Assembly (NCBI RefSeq): GCF_015751785.1
Contig: NZ_JADOTY010000001.1
Coordinates: 6,572,001 to 6,636,000, forward strand
Direction of reading: 5' to 3'
Origin: Micromonospora vinacea
GTDB lineage: Bacteria > Actinomycetota > Actinomycetes > Mycobacteriales > Micromonosporaceae
DNA: 64,000 nt
Shown here: positions 42,766-50,133 of the stretch, in pieces
Layout of the letters: every line of letters begins with the position of its first letter
Position numbering within the stretch: position 1 is the first letter of the stretch
Notes under the pieces: model-generated
The model's input: the letters and a program-made list of their open reading frames with translations, nothing else
The model's database searches: none
Told to the model about the DNA's origin: nothing
Translations under genes and position numbers: made by a program

Positions 42766-43568
42766 CGGTAGGCGGCCCTGACAAACGACGTGATCGCCGC
42801 GGCCGTCGTTTCCGGAGCGCTCAGCTGCGGGCAGTGCCCGGTCGCATCCAGTGTGACGAGCTGACTTCCGGCGATCTGCGCGTGCACGAACGCGCCGACT
42901 TCGGGCGGCGCGATGGCGTCCTGCGCACATTGCAGGACCAGGGTCGGAACGCTCACCGCGGCGAGGTCGGCACGGTTGTCGGACAGGAACGTGGCACGCG
43001 CGAACACCTGCGCCATCGCGGGATCCGTCCGGCAGAAGCTCGCGGTCAGCTCCTCGCCCAGCTCCGGCCGCTCCGGATTGCCCATGATCAGGGGTGCCAT
43101 GCTCGACGACCAGCCGAGGTAGTTGCTGTCGAGTGACTCGAGCAGGTCGTCGATGTCCTCCCGAGTGAAACCGCCCCGGTAGTCCTCGTCGTCGATGTAG
43201 CACGGTGACGGCGTGACCAGGACAAGCGCGGAGAAGCGATCCGGTTCGCGGTTCGCCGCAAGGACCCCGATGCTCGAACTGACCGAATGCCCCACGAAGA
43301 TCGGCTGCTGGAGGTCAAGGTCCCGGCACATGCTCAGCACGTCGTCGGCGTAGCCATCCAGGGAGGCGTACCGGTCAGCGTTCCAGGCCGCCGGATCAGC
43401 CTTGCCGGATCCGACGTGGTCAAATAGCACCACCTGGGCCCACTGTCCGATTTCGCTGACCACGTGGCGCCACATGTGCTGATCACAACCGAAGCCGTGC
43501 GCGAGCACGACAGTAGGGCCACCCTCACGACCGGTCAGCATCACGTTGTTACGGTCCCGCGCACGCAT
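42762..43568 (-). CDS. RsbQ-like alpha/beta hydrolase
   Basis: 268 residues from ATG 43568, chosen for GGAGG eight bases upstream and because it yields the exact length of Bacillus RsbQ (269). The motif LAHGFGCDQHMWRHV is diagnostic. Triad S95 (GHSVSSSIG), D217 (CAQDAIAPPE), H245 (ATGHCPQLS) lines up with RsbQ S96/D219/H247. RsbQ hydrolyses or binds an unknown hydrophobic small molecule and activates RsbP; plant karrikin and strigolactone receptors are homologues. Translational coupling with the PAS-PP2C gene matches the rsbQP operon. Confidence 0.88.
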   Translation of the reverse strand: MRARDRNNVMLTGREGGPTVVLAHGFGCDQHMWRHVVSEIGQWAQVVLFDHVGSGKADPAAWNADRYASLDGYADDVLSMCRDLDLQQPIFVGHSVSSSIGVLAANREPDRFSALVLVTPSPCYIDDEDYRGGFTREDIDDLLESLDSNYLGWSSSMAPLIMGNPERPELGEELTASFCRTDPAMAQVFARATFLSDNRADLAAVSVPTLVLQCAQDAIAPPEVGAFVHAQIAGSQLVTLDATGHCPQLSAPETTAAAITSFVRAAYR

Positions 43569-43654
43569 TCGCCCATCCTCCATCACCCTCACCTCGGGGG
43601 CCAAGCGTCAGGTCACCTGGGCGATCGTCGTGTGCACGGACACCGGTATGACCT

Positions 43655-45109
43655 TTATGTCTCCTCCAATTGGGGATGTTCATACCCGCGGCAGATCCGC
43701 GCACGGACCTCCGCGACCGCGTCGGCGAGGGCTTCCACTCCGTCGGTGATGGAGCGTTCGGTGAGGGTGGCGTACCCGAAGATCAGCCCGCCGGGTCCGT
43801 CGGGGCTCAGTCGGTACCGGGAGACGCCTTGCACGACCAGTCCGCGCCGGGCGGCGGCAGCCACCACCAGGTCCTCGTCGAGGTCGTGCGGGAGCCAGGT
43901 CACGACGTGTTGGCCCGCCGCGACACCGACCGGTTCCAGGTCGGGTAGCCATGCGCGCAGCGCGGCCAGGAGTACGTCGCGGCGGCGGCGGTAGACCGGG
44001 CGCATGCGCCGTAGGTGCCTGTCGAATTCGCCGCGGGTGAGGAAGTCGGCGAAGGTCAGTTGGTCGATGACGGGAGAGCCGCGATCGGCCCGTACCTTGG
44101 CCGCCGTGATGTCATCGACCAGGTGTGACGGCGCGAGCAGCCACCCGAGGCGCAGCCCTGGCGCCAGCGTCTTGCTCGCTGTGCCGCAGTAGACGACGGT
44201 GTCGGGTGCCAGCCCCTGCATGGCGCCGACGGGCGAGCGGTCGTAGCGGTACTCCGCGTCGTAGTCGTCCTCGATCACCACGGCGCCGCGACGCTGCGCC
44301 CAGCTGATGACCCCGGCCCGCGCGGTGGCTGACAGGACCCCGCCGGTGGGCCACTGGTGCGACGGCGTCAGCACGACGGCATCCGCGTCGGTCTGTTGGA
44401 GCTTCTCGACGAGGATGCCGTCTGGCCCGACCGGGACGCCGATAATGTCCAGGCCGAGTGCGGCCGCGACGAGGCGGGCGTCGTCATCAGCGGAGGGGTC
44501 CTCGACGGCCACCCTGCGGGCGCCGCGCGCCGCGAGCACCTGGAGTATCAGGGCGACGCCTTGGCCGTAGCCGCTGCAGATCACGACGTTCTCCGGGCGG
44601 GCCGATGTGCCGCGGACCCGGCTGAGGTAGTCGGTCAGGGCGGCGTGCAGTTCGGGTACGCCACGCCCGTCGAGGTAGGCGAAGCGTTCGTTCGGCGTGG
44701 TGGTGAGGACGGTTCGCACCGAGCGCAGCCAGGCGGCCCGGGGGAACGACGACACGTCGGTGCGGCCGTACCCGAAGTCGATCCGGGCCGTCGCCCGATC
44801 CCCGCCGCGACGCCCCGCCGCGGGCGGAACCGGTTCGACCGCGACCTGGGTGTAGCCGCCCGCCCGACTGGTGAGGTAGCCCTCGGCGGCGAGTTGCTGG
44901 TAGGCCTCGACCACGACGCCGCGTGAGACTCCCAGGTCGGCGGCGATGGTGCGGGTGGGCGGCAGGGAGGTCCCGAGACGCAACCGGCCGGCCCGGATGC
45001 TGCCCCGGATCGAGGCGGCTATCTGCCGGTGCAGCGCTTCGCCCGCGAAGCGGTCGACCTGGATGAGCAGGTCCTCCGCAGTGCTCGAATTGGTCCTGGT
45101 TCGGCCCAT
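43655..45109 (-). CDS. MocR/PdxR-family GntR-aminotransferase regulator
   Basis: 484 residues: GntR winged helix (~12-80, LGTSLPPTRTIAADLGVSRGVVVEAYQQLAAEGYL) joined to a fold-type I aminotransferase domain with PLP lysine in TASKTLAPGLRLGWL. MocR proteins sense PLP or amino compounds such as GABA, ectoine or taurine. ATG 45109 (MGRTRTNSS) is preferred over 45136. It is divergent by 47 bases from the berberine-bridge-type oxidase, its probable target. Confidence 0.88.
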   Translation of the reverse strand: MGRTRTNSSTAEDLLIQVDRFAGEALHRQIAASIRGSIRAGRLRLGTSLPPTRTIAADLGVSRGVVVEAYQQLAAEGYLTSRAGGYTQVAVEPVPPAAGRRGGDRATARIDFGYGRTDVSSFPRAAWLRSVRTVLTTTPNERFAYLDGRGVPELHAALTDYLSRVRGTSARPENVVICSGYGQGVALILQVLAARGARRVAVEDPSADDDARLVAAALGLDIIGVPVGPDGILVEKLQQTDADAVVLTPSHQWPTGGVLSATARAGVISWAQRRGAVVIEDDYDAEYRYDRSPVGAMQGLAPDTVVYCGTASKTLAPGLRLGWLLAPSHLVDDITAAKVRADRGSPVIDQLTFADFLTRGEFDRHLRRMRPVYRRRRDVLLAALRAWLPDLEPVGVAAGQHVVTWLPHDLDEDLVVAAAARRGLVVQGVSRYRLSPDGPGGLIFGYATLTERSITDGVEALADAVAEVRARICRGYEHPQLEET

Positions 45110-45156
45110 GGAATCGGACCTTACCGGGTGTACCAATTTCCGTCAGGCTCAGACCT

Positions 45157-46509
45157 ATGACGACAACGACCAGTCCCCGCTTCGACGGCCGCGTCCTCAC
45201 GCCGGGTAATCCTGGTTACGACGCGGCCCGCACCGTCTGGAACGCCATGATCGACCGGCGCCCGCGGATTATCGTGCAGGCCGCGAGCGTCACCGACGTG
45301 GTGGCCGCTGTGCGCCTGGCCCGCGAACTCGACCTGGAGATCGGGGTGCGCTGCGGCGGGCACAACGTGTCCGGCCTCGCCGTCCCCGCGAACGGTCTGA
45401 TGATCGACCTGACCCCGTTGAACGGGGTACGGGTCGACCCGATCCGGCGACGCGCCCGGGTCCAGGGCGGCGCGCTGCTCGGCGCACTCGACCGGGCGTC
45501 GCAGCCATACGGCCTCGCCACGACCGCGGGTAACGTCTCGCACACCGGGGTCGGCGGCCTGACCCTCGGCGGTGGCATGGGCTGGCTCGCCCGCCAACAC
45601 GGGTTGGCCTGCGACAACGTCGTCTCCTACACGATGGTCACCGCAGACGGGGAAGTGGTGACCGCGAGCCGAACCGAGAACCCCGACCTCTACTGGGGTC
45701 TGCGCGGCGGGGGCGGCAACTTCGGCATCGTCACCGACTTCGACTTCCACCTGCACCACACCGGAACGCAGACCCTGGTCGCCGAGTTCGACTTCCCCGC
45801 CGAGGACGCCGTACCGGTTCTCGAAGGCTGGCGGGACCTCAACGCCGTCGCGCCGCGGCAGGCGACCTTCACCGCCGACGTCAACAGCACGGCCGGGGGC
45901 CCAGTCGCCACCGTCGGCTTCGTCTGGGTCGGCGACCCGGCACAGGGTCGCCGGTTGCTGCCGACGATGCGCGCGCTCGGGCGCCCGGTCGCCGAGCGGG
46001 TCACCACCCCGTCGTACCTGGAACTGCAGCAACGCGACGACACCGTCGGCGGCCACGCCTACCGCCGGTACTCCAGCGCGCACTACCTGCGGCAGTTCCC
46101 CACCGCCGCGATCGAGGCGTTCCTGCTGCGCGGCGCGTCGGACCTGCGGGCCGACACCCAACTGCCCAGCGTCGGCCTGCAGGCGCACGGCGGCGCCATC
46201 GCCGACGTCGCGGACGCCGACGCGGCGTTCAGCCACCGCGCCACCATGTTCGAGTTCGGCGCCGGCTCCCGCTGGACCGACCCGTCCGAAGACGACAGTC
46301 GGATGGCAGCGGCTCGCAGTGCCGGAGCCGCACTCGACCCGTACGCCGACGGCGTCTACGTCAATTCGCTCGCCGCCGACGAGGGGCAACGCGGGATACG
46401 CCGCGCGTATCCGGCCGCCAAGCTCGCCAGGCTCACCGCACTCAAGACGGTCTGGGACCCGCACAACGTGTTCCACCTCAACCACAACATCCGGCCCGAC
46501 AGCCAGTAG
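45157..46509 (+). CDS. FAD-linked oxidase, berberine bridge enzyme-like
   Basis: 450 residues. PCMH-type FAD domain with VRCGGHNVSGLAV, whose His is the usual covalent FAD anchor, then GGLTLGGGMGWLARQHGLACDNV, and a C-terminal BBE motif YPAAKLARLTALKTVWDPHNVFHLNHNI. The second anchoring Cys of bicovalent members is absent (GNVSHTGVGG). Such enzymes oxidise sugars, alkaloids or polyketides with O2. The divergent MocR gene suggests control by an amino-compound signal. Confidence 0.9.
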   Translation: MTTTTSPRFDGRVLTPGNPGYDAARTVWNAMIDRRPRIIVQAASVTDVVAAVRLARELDLEIGVRCGGHNVSGLAVPANGLMIDLTPLNGVRVDPIRRRARVQGGALLGALDRASQPYGLATTAGNVSHTGVGGLTLGGGMGWLARQHGLACDNVVSYTMVTADGEVVTASRTENPDLYWGLRGGGGNFGIVTDFDFHLHHTGTQTLVAEFDFPAEDAVPVLEGWRDLNAVAPRQATFTADVNSTAGGPVATVGFVWVGDPAQGRRLLPTMRALGRPVAERVTTPSYLELQQRDDTVGGHAYRRYSSAHYLRQFPTAAIEAFLLRGASDLRADTQLPSVGLQAHGGAIADVADADAAFSHRATMFEFGAGSRWTDPSEDDSRMAAARSAGAALDPYADGVYVNSLAADEGQRGIRRAYPAAKLARLTALKTVWDPHNVFHLNHNIRPDSQ

Positions 46510-46569
46510 CGCAGCCGCCTACTCCCGCCCAGCCTGGGTTAGGGCTGTTCACGACGCACGGCCGAGGGG

Positions 46570-47070
46570 TCAGTCGTCGTCGACCTTCTTCTTCTTGTCA
46601 CGGTTCAAGGCCAGGTCGAGCGCGAGGACGCTGCCGATGATGAGCAGCGGGTCGACGCCGGCGCTGACCTGCACGGCGTAGGTGTCCCGGATCGTCAGCC
46701 ACCGCTTGGAGACCGCGGCCACCTCGGTGCCGTCGCGTTCGATCACGTACTCGTGGTCGAGCAGGTCACCCTTCATCTCCAGGTCGTCGGGCCCCGGCAC
46801 GTCGATGGTGAACTTGTCGCGGAACGGCGTGAGCAGTTTCTTGCGAACCTCCGCGGCCTTCTCGCCGCCGATCCGGATCTCGTACGTGGGACGCAGCGCC
46901 ACCAGGTGCCGGTGCAGCGTGGCGACCTCCTGGCCGGCGGCGTCCTCGATCACGACCTTGTTGCGGACGCTGAGCACCTTGCCGTCGACGTGGAAGACCT
47001 TGGTGCCGTGCTCGTCGAGCACGTCGAAGTCGTCGCCGATCGAGAAGAACCGCTCCCTGATGACAAACAT
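46570..47070 (-). CDS. LURP-one-related (tubby-like) family protein
   Basis: 166 residues from ATG 47070 (GGGGGAGAA upstream). MFVIRERFFSIGDDFDVLDEHG followed by repeating beta-hairpins (VFHVDGKVLSVRNKVVIED, YEIRIGGEKAAEVRKK) is the LOR/YxjI beta-barrel fold. The C-terminus (LLIIGSVLALDLALNRDKKKK) is a hydrophobic helix with a basic tail, the central helix of the tubby-like barrel. Possibly phospholipid-associated; no function is established in bacteria. Confidence 0.87.
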   Translation of the reverse strand: MFVIRERFFSIGDDFDVLDEHGTKVFHVDGKVLSVRNKVVIEDAAGQEVATLHRHLVALRPTYEIRIGGEKAAEVRKKLLTPFRDKFTIDVPGPDDLEMKGDLLDHEYVIERDGTEVAAVSKRWLTIRDTYAVQVSAGVDPLLIIGSVLALDLALNRDKKKKVDDD

Positions 47071-47181
47071 GATTCGATTCTCCCCCACCAGGCGGGGAAG
47101 TGCCGGCCGTGCCCTCACGCCGCCGTCGTCGGTCCGCTCCACAAGTGACCGTGGTCGTGGCCCATCAAGGCCCAGGACCGG

Positions 47182-47198
47182 ACAGTTCAGTGTACTGT
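47182..47198. promoter_or_regulatory. Inverted repeat upstream of the cmtR-like gene
   Basis: ACAGT-TCAGTGT-ACTGT lies 29 bases before the ATG, followed by an AT-richer TTTATTCACT. Probably the ArsR-type operator and promoter of the metal-efflux operon. Confidence 0.5.
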
Positions 47199-47227
47199 TT
47201 ATTCACTGGGCGATGTACTGTCGGGTG

Positions 47228-47557
47228 ATGGAGACTCTGACGCACGGACAGGTCCTGGCCCGCTTCGGTCACGCCCTGTCCGACCCGCTCCGCGCCCGGC
47301 TCCTGCTCGCTCTGCGCGAGGGGCCCGGCTACCCGGCGGACCTCGCCGACCTGCTGGGCACGAGCCGGCAGAACCTGTCCAACCACCTGGCGTGCCTGCG
47401 GGGCTGCGGCCTCGTCGTCGCGGTGCCGGAGGGTCGCCGTAGCCGCTACGCACTGGCTGACGCCCGCCTCGCGCACGCCCTCGGAGACCTCCTCGGTCTG
47501 GTCCTGGCCGTCGATCCGGCCGCCTGCTCCGCCGCCCAGTCCGAGGGGTGCTGCTGA
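47228..47557 (+). CDS. cmtR: CmtR-like Cd/Pb-sensing ArsR/SmtB repressor
   Basis: 109 residues. Winged helix: DLADLLGTSRQNLSNHLACLRGCGLVVAVPEGRRSRYAL. Cysteines C56 and C60 in the recognition helix and C100 near the C-terminus correspond to C57/C61/C102, the metal ligands of mycobacterial CmtR, so Cd(II)/Pb(II) sensing is likely. Two extra cysteines end the protein (EGCC). The stop overlaps the next gene start by one base (TGATG), so the regulator is cotranscribed with the transporter. Confidence 0.9.
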   Translation: METLTHGQVLARFGHALSDPLRARLLLALREGPGYPADLADLLGTSRQNLSNHLACLRGCGLVVAVPEGRRSRYALADARLAHALGDLLGLVLAVDPAACSAAQSEGCC

Positions 47558-48324
47558 TGAACGCGCCACTTCCGTCGATGTCGGTCGGCCCGTCACCGGC
47601 CCGCCGGTTGATCCTGATCCGGCGGGTGCGCCTGTTCGTCGCCGCGACGATCACCTACAACCTGATCGAGGCGGTCATCGCCATCAGCGCCGGGAGGATG
47701 GCCTCCTCGACAGCGCTGATCGGGTTCGGGCTCGACTCCGTCATCGAGGTGGCCTCGGCCGCCGCCGTCGCCTGGCAGTTCTCCGGTCCCGACCACGAAC
47801 GCCGGGAGCGCGCCGCGCTGCGGGTCATCGCGCTGTCGTTCTTCGCCCTCGCCGCGTACGTGTCCGTCGAGTCGGTGCGCGCGCTCGTCGGCGCGGACCG
47901 CGCGGAGCATTCCACGATCGGTCTGGTCCTGGCCGCGGTGTCCCTGGCGGTGATGCCGGTCCTGTCGGCCGGGCAACGCCGCGCGGGACGCGAACTCGGA
48001 TCCTCGTCGGCCGTCGCGGACTCCAAGCAGACCCTGCTGTGCACGTACCTCTCGGCGGTGCTGTTGGTCGGGCTCGCGGTCAACTCGCTCTTCGGTTGGT
48101 GGTGGGCCGACCCCGCCGCCGCGTTGATCATCGCCGCAGTCGCGGTCAAGGAAGGCCGCGAAGCCTGGCGCGGCGACAGCTGCTGCGCCTCGGCTGCGGC
48201 CCTGCGATACCCCGCCGCAGGCGGCGACACCAGCGAATGCGCCGACGGCTGCTGCACCACCGCGCGTGGGCCTGCATCCGGTTCCCAGGTACAGGCTTAC
48301 CGTCATGGATATGAGCAGCGATGA
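47557..48324 (+). CDS. Cation-efflux (CDF-like) transporter
   Basis: 255 residues with about five to six hydrophobic segments. The segment STALIGFGLDSVIEVASA is the CDF metal-site helix (DxxxE variant), with AVADSKQTLLCTYLSAVLL and FGWWWADPAAALIIAAVAVKEG further on. The C-terminal tail is Cys-rich (DSCCASAA, CADGCCTT), suited to soft metals. One-base overlap with cmtR puts export of Cd, Pb or Zn under that sensor. Confidence 0.85.
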   Translation: MNAPLPSMSVGPSPARRLILIRRVRLFVAATITYNLIEAVIAISAGRMASSTALIGFGLDSVIEVASAAAVAWQFSGPDHERRERAALRVIALSFFALAAYVSVESVRALVGADRAEHSTIGLVLAAVSLAVMPVLSAGQRRAGRELGSSSAVADSKQTLLCTYLSAVLLVGLAVNSLFGWWWADPAAALIIAAVAVKEGREAWRGDSCCASAAALRYPAAGGDTSECADGCCTTARGPASGSQVQAYRHGYEQR

Positions 48325-48643
48325 CCAGGCATGGGTGCCCGAGTCGTGCACCCTGCCGAACGTCCAACGGCCGCTGCGGCTGGCCGAGTTCGACGACCTC
48401 TTCACCACCGCCCTGCGAGGGCAGCATCGACTGTCCCCCACCCACCTGCTGTGGCGTCTCGACTCCACCGCCGAGACGACCGCCCGGGACCTGACCGACC
48501 GGGAAAGCTCCTGCTGCTCGTTCTTCTCGTTCACCATCACCGGCGACACCGATGCGCTGCGCCTCGACGTGCAGGTGCCGGCCACGCACGTCGACGTCCT
48601 CGACGCGCTCGCGCAGCGGGCCACCGCCAGGATGACGTCATGA
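48305..48643 (+). CDS. Small Cys-containing protein of a metal-resistance operon
   Basis: About 112 residues, start approximate (ATG 48305 or 48311), overlapping the transporter by ~20 bases. It has an ESSCCSFFSFTIT motif with a vicinal cysteine pair in an otherwise acidic, helical sequence (LRLAEFDDLFTTALR..., LDSTAETTARDLTDRE). I recall similar proteins next to MerR-type regulators in actinomycetes, and a merR fragment follows directly, but the function is unknown. Metal binding by the CC pair is inferred. Confidence 0.65.
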   Translation: MDMSSDDQAWVPESCTLPNVQRPLRLAEFDDLFTTALRGQHRLSPTHLLWRLDSTAETTARDLTDRESSCCSFFSFTITGDTDALRLDVQVPATHVDVLDALAQRATARMTS

Positions 48644-48717
48644 ACGGGCTGCGTAGCAGCCAGCTCGCCGTTGCGGCCGGGGTGAACCCGCAGACGCTGC
48701 GCTACTACGAGCCGGAT
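48640..48717 (+). pseudogene. merR-family regulator truncated after its first helix-turn-helix
   Basis: Starting in a four-base overlap with the preceding gene, MNGLRSSQLAVAAGVNPQTL-RYYEP is a textbook MerR N-terminus. After about 25 residues similarity stops exactly where the convergent MFS gene ends (stop at 48718-48720); the frame then runs antisense through that gene. Wing, dimer helix and metal loop are missing. A deletion or rearrangement joined the merR operon to the MFS gene. Confidence 0.75.
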
Positions 48718-50010
48718 TCAGGCAGGGTCGCGTCGGTGCTGGCGCGTTCGAGCCAGTACGCCGATGAGCATGAGCAGGGCGACGGCCTGGGCGAGCACCA
48801 CGGCGACGATCAGGCTTGGCACCGAGCGGTCGTAGAGCAGCCCCGCCGCGGCACCGCCGGCCAGGGCTCCGGTGCCCTGCACGGCGGCGAAGATGCCGTA
48901 CGCGGTGGCCCGCCGCTCCCGTGGCACGAGATCGGCGACCATGGCCTTGACGGTGGAGTCCTGCAGCCCGACGGCAGCGCCCCAGACCACGACCCCGAAC
49001 ACCGCCGCCGGCAGATCACCACCGAACGCCAGCGGCGGCACGACGGCAATCATGGCGGGTAGCGCCAGCAAGACCCACGCCCCGGCCCTGTCGTAGAGCA
49101 CCCCGGTCACCAGTGCGGCGAGCGCACCAGCGGCCATCGCCGTCGCGTACATCAGCGGCACCGCCGCCGTCGCGACCACGCCCGCGCGCACCAGATGGAA
49201 ACCGATCAGCCCAAAGGTCACCAGGCCCGCTGTGCACACCGCCATCGCCGCCGCGAACCAGTGGAATCTGCGCGGCAGCGGTTCCCGACCGGTCTTCGCC
49301 GCAGCCTCTGACCGTGTGCTGGTGTCCCGCTCTGCCGGAGAGCTACGGGCCCGTGCCCGAAGCGTGGTCAGCAGGAGCATCGCCACCACGGCCGGCACGG
49401 TCAGCGCCGCCAGCCCCGGCCACAGCGCGCCGGCGGTGACCGCGACGACCGCGGCGACCAGCAGCGGACCAGCGAACGCGCCGATCTGGTCGAGGGCTTT
49501 GTGTACGCCCAGCCCGCGGCCCATCCCGACCCGACTCGCGGCATCGGCGAGCAGTGCCGACTTGGCCGGGCTGCGGATGGCTTTACCGAGCCGCTCGGCG
49601 AGGATCAGCACCGCGGCCACTGCCAGGCCGGCGCCGCCCAGAATCGGAGTCACCGCAAGCAGCGGTACGCAGACCGCAGTCAGCCCGTAGCCCACGATCG
49701 TCAGGGTCCAGTACCGGCGGGTCCGGTCCGCCATCGGCCCGGACACCAGACGCAGCAGTAACGCCGCGGCCTCCCCGGCACCCGTGATCAGGCCGACGAG
49801 GACGGCCGATGCGCCCAACGAGGCCAGGAGCGGCCCGTAGATCGAGCGGGCGCCCTCGTACACCATGTCCGCGGCCAGGCTCACCACACCGAACCCGACG
49901 ACCACCCGCCATGCCTGACGATTGCCCACCGCCACCTGGGTCCGACCGGTGGTGGGGGCCACGTGCCCCGCGTCCGCAGCATCGTCGACACGATTCGCTC
50001 CAGCAGACAT
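48718..50010 (-). CDS. Major facilitator superfamily transporter
   Basis: ~430 residues with 11-12 hydrophobic segments. The MFS signature between helices 2 and 3 reads GPMADRTRRYWT; helix 5-like RSPAKSALLADAASRVGMGRGLGVHKALDQIGA is typical of the YfmI/staphyloferrin-exporter-like group. ATG 50010 (MSAGANRVDD) is taken as start; an upstream in-frame ATG at 50067 exists. Its 3' end abuts the truncated merR, so its last residues may also have been changed (ends RTRQHRRDPA). Confidence 0.85.
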   Translation of the reverse strand: MSAGANRVDDAADAGHVAPTTGRTQVAVGNRQAWRVVVGFGVVSLAADMVYEGARSIYGPLLASLGASAVLVGLITGAGEAAALLLRLVSGPMADRTRRYWTLTIVGYGLTAVCVPLLAVTPILGGAGLAVAAVLILAERLGKAIRSPAKSALLADAASRVGMGRGLGVHKALDQIGAFAGPLLVAAVVAVTAGALWPGLAALTVPAVVAMLLLTTLRARARSSPAERDTSTRSEAAAKTGREPLPRRFHWFAAAMAVCTAGLVTFGLIGFHLVRAGVVATAAVPLMYATAMAAGALAALVTGVLYDRAGAWVLLALPAMIAVVPPLAFGGDLPAAVFGVVVWGAAVGLQDSTVKAMVADLVPRERRATAYGIFAAVQGTGALAGGAAAGLLYDRSVPSLIVAVVLAQAVALLMLIGVLARTRQHRRDPA

Positions 50011-50133
50011 GCCGGAAATTATCCGCACCACCCTCTTCAGGCGGGGCACCGGCTCGGAAGCCAGCACGCCGACCGGAAACCGCGGTCGCGGTGGGCGGGG
50101 CTGTTCGCCTCGCCCACCGCGTGTCGCGGTCGG

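Noticed and set aside
42766..43203. N-terminal extension of the PAS-PP2C gene
   Set aside because: Antisense-like sequence overlapping the RsbQ-like gene in another frame; the ATGA overlap gives the natural start.
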